Assembly (NCBI GenBank): GCA_019912505.1
Contig: JAIOIM010000066.1
Span: 1 to 5,315 of the forward strand
Direction of reading: 5' to 3'
DNA length: 5,315 nucleotides
Source: Ignavibacteriaceae bacterium
GTDB lineage: Bacteria > Bacteroidota > Ignavibacteria > Ignavibacteriales > Ignavibacteriaceae
The notes beneath the pieces are model-generated. The model had not been told where the DNA came from, did not search any database, and was given only the letters and a program-made list of their open reading frames with translations. A program made the translations under genes and the position numbers. Numbering within the stretch: position 1 is the stretch's first letter; each line of letters opens with the position of its first letter. Below are positions 1 to 5,276 of this stretch, one piece after another.

Positions 1-1344
1 AATTATAAGTTTGCATTACGGGGTGTTGACGGCACAGGGAAAGCAGGCAAATGTTTTTGGGGTGATGATGATATTTTTAATCAAGACGCGGTGGTTGTAA
101 ACATACTTTTACCAACTGGCAGTTGGGCTTTTGCGGGGGAGCCAATTAACGGATGGCAAAAATATATAGATAAAACCGAAATATTTACAAACTTATTATA
201 TATAAGCGCATTTATTATTAGTATACTAATCTGGCTTCTCTCCAAAGCAATATTAAAGATAAGAGCGAACGAAAAAGAATTGAATGCGCTGTTTGGGTCG
301 ATGGAAGACCTTATAATTGAATTTGACCGGGCTGGCAGATATCTTAAAATTGCCCCAACTAACGATAAGTTGCTTGTAAACTCCCCTCAGTTTTTACTTG
401 GTAAAAAGTTGAGTGAAGTTTTTGAAAAAGAAGAAACAGATTTTTTTATGTATGCTATTTCAGAATGTTTCACTTCAAAAAAAATGGTTGCAATTGATTA
501 CCCATTGATAATAAATAGTGAAGAATTCTGGTTCCACGCGCGGATATCGTACGTATCTGAAAATTCAGTTCTTTATGTTGCACATGACAATACCGCCCAG
601 AGGAAGGCGAAAGAAGAACTGCGCCTGTCCGAACAAAAATTAAAAGAATCAAACGCAACAAAAGATAAATTGTTTTCTATCATTGCACACGATCTTCGAA
701 GCCCTTTTCAGCCGCTTCTACACTATTCCGAAATTCTTTCAACTGAAATAGAAGAATTAGATAAAAGTGAAATTGTAAAATTTGGTGCTGATATAAATTA
801 TGCCGCAAAAGAAGTTTTTTCACTTTTGGAAAATTTGCTCGAATGGTCGGGGATGCAGACCGGCGGAATAAAATATAACCCCGACAAAATAAATCTTTAC
901 CAAAAGGCAAACGAAGTAATACGGAATGTGAAAACCGGGGCAGATCAAAAAAATATTGAAATACTAAATAAGATAGATCATTCGATATTTGTTATTGCAG
1001 ATACACAAATGCTGCGAGCTGTAATTCATAATTTACTTACCAACTCAGTTAAATTTACTAACAATGGAGGAAAAATTGTAATTAATGCCGGAGCAAATAA
1101 TACTTTCATCAATGTTTCGATAACTGATAACGGTGTTGGAATAAACCCTGATAAAATAGATTCAATTTTCGATATAGATAAAACTAATACGACGATGGGA
1201 ACTAACAACGAAAAAGGAAGCGGGCTGGGTCTTCATATTTGTCGGGAGTTTGTTGAAAAACAGGGGGGCAAAATTTGGGTAGAAAGCGAGATTGGAAAAG
1301 GAAGCACATTTTACTTTACATTACCAGATGGAAAGGAAGGTTGA
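1..1344 (+). CDS. Sensor histidine kinase, CHASE-TM-PAS-HisKA-HATPase (5' end outside window)
   Basis: Membrane sensor kinase that should autophosphorylate a histidine and pass the phosphate to a response regulator not present here. The frame is open from base 1 to the TGA at 1342-1344 (447 codons in view), so the GTG at base 91 is not the real start. Numbering from the first in-window codon: residues 1-52 match the end of an extracytoplasmic CHASE ligand-binding domain (FALRGVDGTGKAG, FWGD, LLPTGSW, NGW). Residues about 61-84 form one transmembrane helix. Residues about 96-198 are PAS-like, followed by a short coiled linker. The HisKA H-box is IIAHDLRSPF with phospho-acceptor His230 (bases 688-690). 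The ATPase domain has the N-box (HNLLTNSVKF, 343-352), G1 (DNGVGI, 376-381) and G2 (GSGLGL, 406-411). All catalytic boxes are intact. Its last 49 codons are repeated at 2828-2977. CHASE ligands are diverse, so the signal cannot be named. Confidence 0.93.
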   Translation, partial: NYKFALRGVDGTGKAGKCFWGDDDIFNQDAVVVNILLPTGSWAFAGEPINGWQKYIDKTEIFTNLLYISAFIISILIWLLSKAILKIRANEKELNALFGSMEDLIIEFDRAGRYLKIAPTNDKLLVNSPQFLLGKKLSEVFEKEETDFFMYAISECFTSKKMVAIDYPLIINSEEFWFHARISYVSENSVLYVAHDNTAQRKAKEELRLSEQKLKESNATKDKLFSIIAHDLRSPFQPLLHYSEILSTEIEELDKSEIVKFGADINYAAKEVFSLLENLLEWSGMQTGGIKYNPDKINLYQKANEVIRNVKTGADQKNIEILNKIDHSIFVIADTQMLRAVIHNLLTNSVKFTNNGGKIVINAGANNTFINVSITDNGVGINPDKIDSIFDIDKTNTTMGTNNEKGSGLGLHICREFVEKQGGKIWVESEIGKGSTFYFTLPDGKEG

Positions 1345-1365
1345 TAAATTCGTTTTTTCCTTTTT
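1192..1365 (+). repeat. Direct repeat copy 1 (inside the intact kinase 3' end)
   Basis: Aligned by eye with 2825-2998 without gaps (offset 1633). 165 of 174 positions agree and the first 98 are identical. Mismatches fall at 1290, 1313, 1337, 1339, 1340, 1347, 1350, 1353 and 1359, so divergence rises toward and past the stop codon. This copy covers the G2 box and C-terminus of the complete kinase plus about 20 bp of 3' flank. Confidence 0.95.
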
Positions 1366-1366
1366 T
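1330..1366 (+). terminator. Possible intrinsic terminator of the kinase gene
   Basis: The arm AAAGGAA (1332-1338), which spans the last codons before the stop, can pair with TTCCTTT (1357-1363), extendable by G-T pairs on both sides. The right arm lies within two T-runs (1353-1358 and 1361-1366). The stem is weak and GC-poor. The T-rich block is largely conserved after the second copy of the kinase tail (2987-2998) although the left arm is not. A second, overlapping fold is possible: AAGGTTGAT (1337-1345) with ATCAACCTT (1380-1388), both perfect. It is unclear which, if either, is used. Confidence 0.3.
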
Positions 1367-1380
1367 ATACTTGAATAAAA

Positions 1381-1467
1381 TCAACCTTTATCTACAAACT
1401 TTTTAAAAAACTCTGCTTCTGCCTCTACAATTCCAATTAGAATAATCGAATCCCCTTTTTTTATAAA
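1381..1467 (-). pseudogene. Possible decayed 3' end of an unidentified minus-strand gene
   Basis: Read on the minus strand, 1467 down to 1381 encodes 28 residues and a TGA stop, with a protein-like run (SIILIGIVEAEAEFFKKF). An in-frame TAA at 1468-1470 closes it upstream. It has no start codon in a sensible place and I do not recognise the family. A 28-codon open stretch can easily occur by chance, so this is a weak call based only on its amphipathic, charged composition. Confidence 0.15.
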
Positions 1468-1593
1468 TTAAAAATGCTGTTAGTGCCTATTGAAGAATAG
1501 GATATCGCAAAATCGCATCAAGCTTCGCAGACAAAAAAACTTTCACTTTTCCGATGCACGTATAGACCGTTGATTATTCAAATACTTTTTATA

Positions 1594-1623
1594 TTGAAAA
1601 ACGAGATATTGAAAATTTATTAT
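1594..1623 (+). promoter_or_regulatory. Candidate sigma-70-like promoter for rhuM
   Basis: TTGAAA (1594-1599) and TATTAT (1618-1623) are separated by 18 bp; each differs from consensus at one base. Transcription would begin near 1630 and give a leader of about 60 nt. The 10-bp direct repeat ATATTGAAAA (1591-1600, 1606-1615; 15-bp period) overlaps the -35 box and spacer and could be an operator. Matches of this quality are common in AT-rich DNA, so this is only a candidate. Confidence 0.3.
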
Positions 1624-1689
1624 TAATTTAGTGACTTAATTATTCCAATAAAAAGAACATTGATATAGATTTTACAACAAGGGATTAGT

Positions 1690-2721
1690 ATGGCAACGAA
1701 AAAATCAATACCCCAAATAATCTTCTTTAGGTCTGGCGATGAAAAAGTAGAGTTGAGTGTTCAATTTGAAAACGAAACAGTTTGGTTAACTCAAGAGCAG
1801 ATGGCTGAACTGTTTGAAAGAGGAAGAAGTACTATTACCGAGCACATTCAAAATATTTTCAAAGAAGGCGAACTCGATGAAAAAGTGGTATGTCGGAATT
1901 TCCGACACACCACTCAACACGGTGCTATTGAAGGGAAAACACAAAATGTAACTGCTAAATATTACAGTCTTGATGTAATTATTTCGGTGGGTTATCGCGT
2001 AAAATCATTGCGTGGCACTCAGTTTCGCCAATGGGCAACACAACGTCTGCACGAGTACATTGTTAAGGGCTTTACGATGGACGACGAACGCTTGAAAGAT
2101 CTTGGCGGAGGCAATTATTGGAAAGAGCTTTTAGACCGAATTAGAGATATTCGCAGCAGCGAAAAAGTGATATATCGGCAAGTCCTTGATTTGTATGCAA
2201 CAAGCGTTGATTATGAAGCCAAAAGTGAAGAATCAGTTTTGTTTTTTAAAACGGTGCAAAACAAATTGCATTTTGCTGTAAATAAACAAACAGCGGCAGA
2301 ACTCATCTTCTCACGAGCTGATGCCGAAAAAGAATTTATGGGATTGACAAATTTTTCAAGGGAAATTCCAACAAAAAAAGATATCTCTATTGCAAAAAAC
2401 TATTTAGATAAAGATGAACTCTTCCGGCTCAACCGTATGGTTTCAGCTTTTTTTGACCTTGCCGAAATAAGGGCAATGGAACACACAGCAATGAAAATGG
2501 GAGATTGGATAGGTGAACTCGAAAAGTTTACTTCCATGTATGGAAAAGGAACACTTCAACATGCAGGAAAAATCACTCACAATCAGGCAATTGATAAAGC
2601 CGAAAATGAGTATAGCAAGTATCAGGTAAAAACTCTTTCACCAGTAGAAAAGGCGTATCTCGAAACCATTAAAACCATACAAGAAAAAGTGGAAAAGAAA
2701 TCAAAAGAAAAAAAGATTTAG
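1690..2721 (+). CDS. rhuM: RhuM-family protein (virulence RhuM family, unknown function)
   Basis: Complete 343-residue protein, about the usual length of the RhuM family, named after a gene in Salmonella pathogenicity island 3. Its biochemical role is not established; relatives are scattered in genomic islands and near restriction-modification genes. An N-terminal helix-turn-helix-like stretch (about residues 31-60: VWLTQEQMAELFERGRST, then ITEHIQNIFKEGEL) suggests DNA binding. The family core follows: YYSLDVIISVGYRVKS (91-106), RGTQFRQWATQRL (108-120) and VKGFTMDDERLK (125-136). The C-terminal half is helical and ends in a Lys-rich tail. The start ATG is supported by AAGGGA (1679-1684), 5 nt upstream. 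An interrupted palindrome lies inside the gene at 1885-1913, in the variable insert CRNFRHTTQHGAIEGKTQ. The gene sits alone, bracketed by the 174-bp kinase-tail repeat, which fits acquired cargo. Family call is confident; function is not. Confidence 0.93.
   Translation: MATKKSIPQIIFFRSGDEKVELSVQFENETVWLTQEQMAELFERGRSTITEHIQNIFKEGELDEKVVCRNFRHTTQHGAIEGKTQNVTAKYYSLDVIISVGYRVKSLRGTQFRQWATQRLHEYIVKGFTMDDERLKDLGGGNYWKELLDRIRDIRSSEKVIYRQVLDLYATSVDYEAKSEESVLFFKTVQNKLHFAVNKQTAAELIFSRADAEKEFMGLTNFSREIPTKKDISIAKNYLDKDELFRLNRMVSAFFDLAEIRAMEHTAMKMGDWIGELEKFTSMYGKGTLQHAGKITHNQAIDKAENEYSKYQVKTLSPVEKAYLETIKTIQEKVEKKSKEKKI
1885..1913. repeat. 29-bp interrupted palindrome inside rhuM
   Basis: TGTCGGAA (1891-1898) is followed after one base by its exact complement TTCCGACA (1900-1907). 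After one mismatched pair (1890/1908), GTGGT (1885-1889) pairs with ACCAC (1909-1913). The arms thus total 13 paired positions around base 1899. It is more GC-rich than its surroundings and encodes part of a family-variable loop (residues about 66-75). Confidence 0.85.
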
Positions 2722-2742
2722 AAGAATGAAAGGATTTAATTT

Positions 2743-2824
2743 GAAAAAAACCTGAACCACCAATCGCAGGCAGTAGAAAGTTCCATTGCTGTCATTGAAA
2801 ATATCAGCCTTGTTCAGCCCATCA
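2743..2824 (+). pseudogene. Fragment of a methyl-accepting chemotaxis protein signalling domain
   Basis: In the frame beginning at 2743, after a TAA at 2737-2739, the translation includes NLNHQSQAVESSIAVIENIS. This resembles the adaptation/signalling helix of methyl-accepting chemotaxis proteins, where patterns such as QSxAVExSSAAIEEM are usual; I count about 9 matches in 15 positions against that remembered pattern. Only about 27 codons remain, with no start and no conserved hairpin tip, so it cannot work. It runs directly into the second kinase-tail copy at 2825, which is in a different frame, so no fusion protein results. It is probably debris carried with or exposed by the rearrangement that created the repeat. 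The identification rests on a short match. Confidence 0.4.
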
Positions 2825-2998
2825 ACGATGGGAACTAACAACGAAAAAGGAAGCGGGCTGGGTCTTCATATTTGTCGGGAGTTTGTTGAAAAACAGGGGG
2901 GCAAAATTTGGGTAGAAAGCGAAATTGGAAAAGGAAGCACATTTTGCTTTACATTACCAGATGGAAAGGGAAATTGATAGATCCGATTTTTTCTTTTT
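2825..2998 (+). repeat. Direct repeat copy 2 (stranded kinase tail)
   Basis: Partner of 1192-1365. The match starts abruptly at 2825 (ACGATGGGA), immediately after the chemotaxis-protein-like fragment. Identity is perfect to 2922, then fades through the stop codon and into the T-rich flank. Together the two copies bracket rhuM. Confidence 0.95.
2828..2977 (+). pseudogene. Duplicated 3' fragment of the histidine kinase gene
   Basis: Encodes 49 residues matching the C-terminus of the kinase at 1-1344: the G2 box (KGSGLGLHICREF), then GGKIWVESEIGKGSTF and the terminal LPDGK. It lacks the H, N and G1 boxes, so it cannot bind ATP as a kinase or be phosphorylated. Protein changes relative to the intact copy are Tyr to Cys in STFYFTLP (base 2946) and the last two residues (Glu-Gly to Gly-Asn). 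Loss of the usually aromatic residue fits relaxed selection. An in-frame TTG at 2786 would give a 63-residue reading frame, but the first 14 residues are out-of-frame chemotaxis-protein debris and there is no convincing ribosome site, so I treat it as a remnant rather than a gene. Confidence 0.88.
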
Positions 2999-3032
2999 AA
3001 AATTTAATTTATCATTGTTGAAGGAAATAATA

Positions 3033-3067
3033 GTTTTTAAAATGTGACATTCCTTTATTTTAAAAAC
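3033..3067. terminator. Perfect 11-bp inverted repeat at the 3' end of the deiminase gene
   Basis: GTTTTTAAAAT (3033-3043) and ATTTTAAAAAC (3057-3067) are exact complements around a 13-bp loop. The right arm overlaps the last codons and stop of the minus-strand gene. Read on the plus strand, a run of eight T follows shortly after (3072-3079), so it could stop plus-strand readthrough from the rhuM side. On the minus strand no clear U-tract follows. The stem is almost all A/T and therefore weak. Confidence 0.3.
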
Positions 3068-5103
3068 TGCATTTTTTTTACCGCCGTAAACCCACCGACT
3101 GATATTTTGTAAAAATAAATTCCGCTCGATAAATTCCGTGCAGCATTTGCTGCAGAAAACTCAACTTGGTAAGTCCCCGGAGTTTGTTGTTTATTTACCA
3201 ATGTTGCAACTTCATTACCGAGAACATCATAAACATTAAGACTGACTAATGACGGTTCGGGATTTATGATTGATGAATTATGATTTATGATTGAGGATTG
3301 ATTTGATGGAACGGTATATCGAATTATCGTCGATGGATTAAATGGATTCGGATAGTTCTGCTCAAGTGTAAATTGTGCCGGATTATCAACGGTAATCTCA
3401 ATTGAGTTTGAATATGCAAATTTTCCGTTAAAGTCTATCTGTTTGATTCTATAGGTATATTTCCCTTCGGGAATGTTTTTATCAGTAAAACTGTATTTCT
3501 TTTTTTCGGTAGATGTTCCGTTACCGGCAACAAATCCAACCGTAGTAAAGTCATCAAACTTCCTCTCTATTTCAAAACCATAGTTATTTGTTTCAGTTGC
3601 AGTTTCCCAATTTAAAATAACATTATTTTTTTCGGATACCGCATTAAATGATATTAACTCAACAGGCACCTGGGTATCCACGGTAAATTGGTATGCCCCG
3701 GCAGGAGAAGGAAGCGGTTTGTTTACAGTTCTGCCCGAATTTGACGATGCAGAAATGTAGTAAAATATTTTCGTGTTCAGTGGTTGATTTGGTATTGAAG
3801 CAGAAAACGAATCGGCAGCAAACTGATTCATCAAAAGAGAATTAAAACCCTGCGTTGTATCAGTCGACCAGAAAACTGAGGCACTGTTTATACCTGTGCT
3901 TGTTTTTAAATACGCTTTTACTTCATAACCATTTGTAAAATTTGCTGTACTTAAAATCTTACGATGAGAGATAAAGACAGGGTCGCTTACTCCTATTTCT
4001 TTTGTTATGCAATGTATAGTGCCAAGTGCAGGAATTATCTGATTTGAATTTATTCCCACAACTCTATAACCAGGCATTGCATCTCTATAAATCCGTAACG
4101 CTGTGGTATCATATTTAAGTTCGTAGGTGGGGACAATAACAGTTTTATTTACGATTAACGAATTTGTATATGTTCTGTAATCTCCGCCGTTATTGGGGTA
4201 ATACCCTTGGGCGTCAGGCGGCATCGGTATGCGTACAACTTTGTACGGTCTGCCGTAGCAAGTTGTAAAATTACTTAAAACATACGCCAGGTTTGCTTCA
4301 ATCTGCGGACCGTCTGCCATACCCGCCGGATATTGCCCGACGAGCAGAGTTTCCTCATCGAGTAGTTTCATGTGCATATCAATATGATGAATACCATCAT
4401 AAGGGAGTGTATTCATTTTGATGTATCGGTTTATACCCATAAACCTTCGCATCATAGTATCAATATCAGCCTCGGTTTTCCCGGGATTTTCATTTATAAT
4501 AAGTTTTGAAGAAAAACCGGTTCCATTCCCATCCGTCATAAAATTGCCTCCGGTTGCAACAAAATTATAAGGTGCGGTTGTCATCTGGTAAAGAGGTATG
4601 TTCTGCCGGTTTGCAAAAACTCCCGGTATTAAATCATCTAACGGGCGGGGGCGATTATACGTCCAATCGATGATGTACATACTATCGGCATTATTTGAAT
4701 AAACACACCAAGGACCGTAATCCCTAATCCAAATAGAGTTGAACTGTGCAATAATAAATCTTAAATTATATAGTGGAACATTACCGCTTGTTAGATAATT
4801 TTTTACTGTGTTGGAATCCGAGCAAACTATATAAACCAAACCTTCATCCTGGGCATAATCTACAATTTGTCTAAGTATGCTTGTGTATGAGGTCCAGGTA
4901 ATCATTATCCCTTCAAACTGTTCCCATTCAGCCATAGTTCTAACCGGCTTGTTCGGCGGAATGATAAATCCTTTTTCAAAAGTAGGAGGTTTATAAGTTT
5001 GAAGAATAGATTTTTCATGTTCGGTTAAATAGTGGGGAAGTTCTTGCGAGATGCCTTTTGCTGCAAAAAAAAGGGGAAGTAAAAAAAATAGAAGTTTTTT
5101 CAT
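3055..5103 (-). CDS. Secreted peptidylarginine/agmatine deiminase-family protein with C-terminal sorting domain
   Basis: Complete 682-residue secreted guanidine-group deiminase (hydrolyses arginine-type guanidines to citrulline-type ureas plus ammonia). The signal peptide is MKKLLFFLLPLFFAAKGIS, with likely cleavage before Gln20. Residues about 45-375 are the PAD_porph-type catalytic domain: WEQFEG (60-65), WIRDYGPW (Asp128), YNRPRP (Arg151, Arg153), GGN (185-187), HHIDMHMK (His240, Asp242), TYTNSLIVN (Asn314) and GTIHCITKE (nucleophile Cys365). These correspond to Asp130, Arg152/Arg154, His236, Asp238, Asn297 and Cys351 of P. gingivalis PPAD as I recall them. Residues about 378-476 look like an accessory beta domain. 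Residues about 480-572 are fibronectin-III-like (PVELISF, NWETATETNNYGFEIER). Residues 578-682 are a FlgD-like/type IX sorting domain. No Shine-Dalgarno precedes the ATG, as is usual in this group. It is convergent with the plus-strand genes. Whether the substrate is peptidyl-arginine or agmatine is not settled. Confidence 0.9.
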   Translation of the reverse strand: MKKLLFFLLPLFFAAKGISQELPHYLTEHEKSILQTYKPPTFEKGFIIPPNKPVRTMAEWEQFEGIMITWTSYTSILRQIVDYAQDEGLVYIVCSDSNTVKNYLTSGNVPLYNLRFIIAQFNSIWIRDYGPWCVYSNNADSMYIIDWTYNRPRPLDDLIPGVFANRQNIPLYQMTTAPYNFVATGGNFMTDGNGTGFSSKLIINENPGKTEADIDTMMRRFMGINRYIKMNTLPYDGIHHIDMHMKLLDEETLLVGQYPAGMADGPQIEANLAYVLSNFTTCYGRPYKVVRIPMPPDAQGYYPNNGGDYRTYTNSLIVNKTVIVPTYELKYDTTALRIYRDAMPGYRVVGINSNQIIPALGTIHCITKEIGVSDPVFISHRKILSTANFTNGYEVKAYLKTSTGINSASVFWSTDTTQGFNSLLMNQFAADSFSASIPNQPLNTKIFYYISASSNSGRTVNKPLPSPAGAYQFTVDTQVPVELISFNAVSEKNNVILNWETATETNNYGFEIERKFDDFTTVGFVAGNGTSTEKKKYSFTDKNIPEGKYTYRIKQIDFNGKFAYSNSIEITVDNPAQFTLEQNYPNPFNPSTIIRYTVPSNQSSIINHNSSIINPEPSLVSLNVYDVLGNEVATLVNKQQTPGTYQVEFSAANAARNLSSGIYFYKISVGGFTAVKKMQFLK
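3261..3297 (-). repeat. 21-bp tandem near-repeat in the sorting-domain linker
   Basis: On the plus strand GATTTATGATTGATGA (3261-3276) recurs at 3282-3297 with one mismatch in 16, a 21-bp period. On the protein it gives a 7-residue repeat, SSIINHN then SSIINPE (residues about 603-616). It forms a loop inserted between two strands of the C-terminal sorting domain, where relatives usually have only a few residues. It looks like a simple-sequence expansion tolerated in a surface loop. Confidence 0.75.
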
Positions 5104-5247
5104 AAAATAATCTTTTTTATTGGCTGCTTAATTATTTTTTAAGAAAGTATAAATACAGTTTGCAAAATAGCGATAAATCATTCATTACAAAATAGTTGTT
5201 CCCTAATAATGCTTTTTAGTTCTTAATTTTTTGCTTAATTTCTCGAT

Positions 5248-5276
5248 ACTATATTAGTCTATTGTGTTCGTTTCAA
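5248..5276 (-). promoter_or_regulatory. Candidate sigma-70-like promoter for the deiminase gene
   Basis: On the minus strand TTGAAA (5276-5271) and TATAGT (5253-5248) are separated by exactly 17 bp, each one base from consensus. Transcription would start near 5240, leaving a leader of about 135 nt before the ATG at 5103-5101. I found no clear Bacteroidota-type -7 box (TAnnTTTG) in the same stretch. The rest of 5104-5315 is AT-rich with no gene visible. Confidence 0.4.

Larger units (their letters stand above)
1345..1689. other. Non-coding gap between kinase and rhuM
   Basis: 345 bp with no credible intact gene. It contains the T-rich 3' flank of the kinase (to about 1366), a 28-codon minus-strand open stretch ending at 1381 that could be a decayed gene end, and a less AT-rich patch at about 1501-1570 holding two close ATCGCA copies. 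A candidate promoter and a 10-bp direct repeat ATATTGAAAA (1591-1600 and 1606-1615) lie just upstream of rhuM. I see no tRNA, riboswitch or CRISPR structure. Confidence 0.7.

Noticed and set aside
470..661. Minus-strand open frame of 63 codons
   Set aside because: It lies entirely antisense to the PAS region of the kinase and its translation resembles no family.
680..910. Minus-strand open frame of 76 codons
   Set aside because: It is antisense to the HisKA region, which has clear plus-strand motifs; a shadow frame.
1026..1208. Minus-strand open frame of 60 codons
   Set aside because: It is antisense to the N and G1 boxes of the kinase; hydrophobic by chance.
1487..1567. Minus-strand open stretch of about 26 codons with a protein-like run (KVKVFLSAKLDAILRYPIL)
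   Set aside because: It is short, closed by a TAA upstream and a TAG downstream, has no start context and no recognisable family; chance length in this composition.
1591..1615. ATATTGAAAA direct repeat as the start of a CRISPR or iteron array
   Set aside because: There are only two copies, 10 bp each, in AT-rich DNA; too little for an array or origin.
2786..2977. 63-codon plus-strand frame as a small gene of its own
   Set aside because: The start would be a TTG with no ribosome site, the first part is out-of-frame debris, and the rest is a copied kinase tail lacking the essential boxes.
1192..2998. The repeat pair as long terminal repeats of a transposon or insertion sequence
   Set aside because: The repeats are coding kinase sequence, there are no terminal inverted repeats or short target duplications that I can see, and no transposase lies between them.
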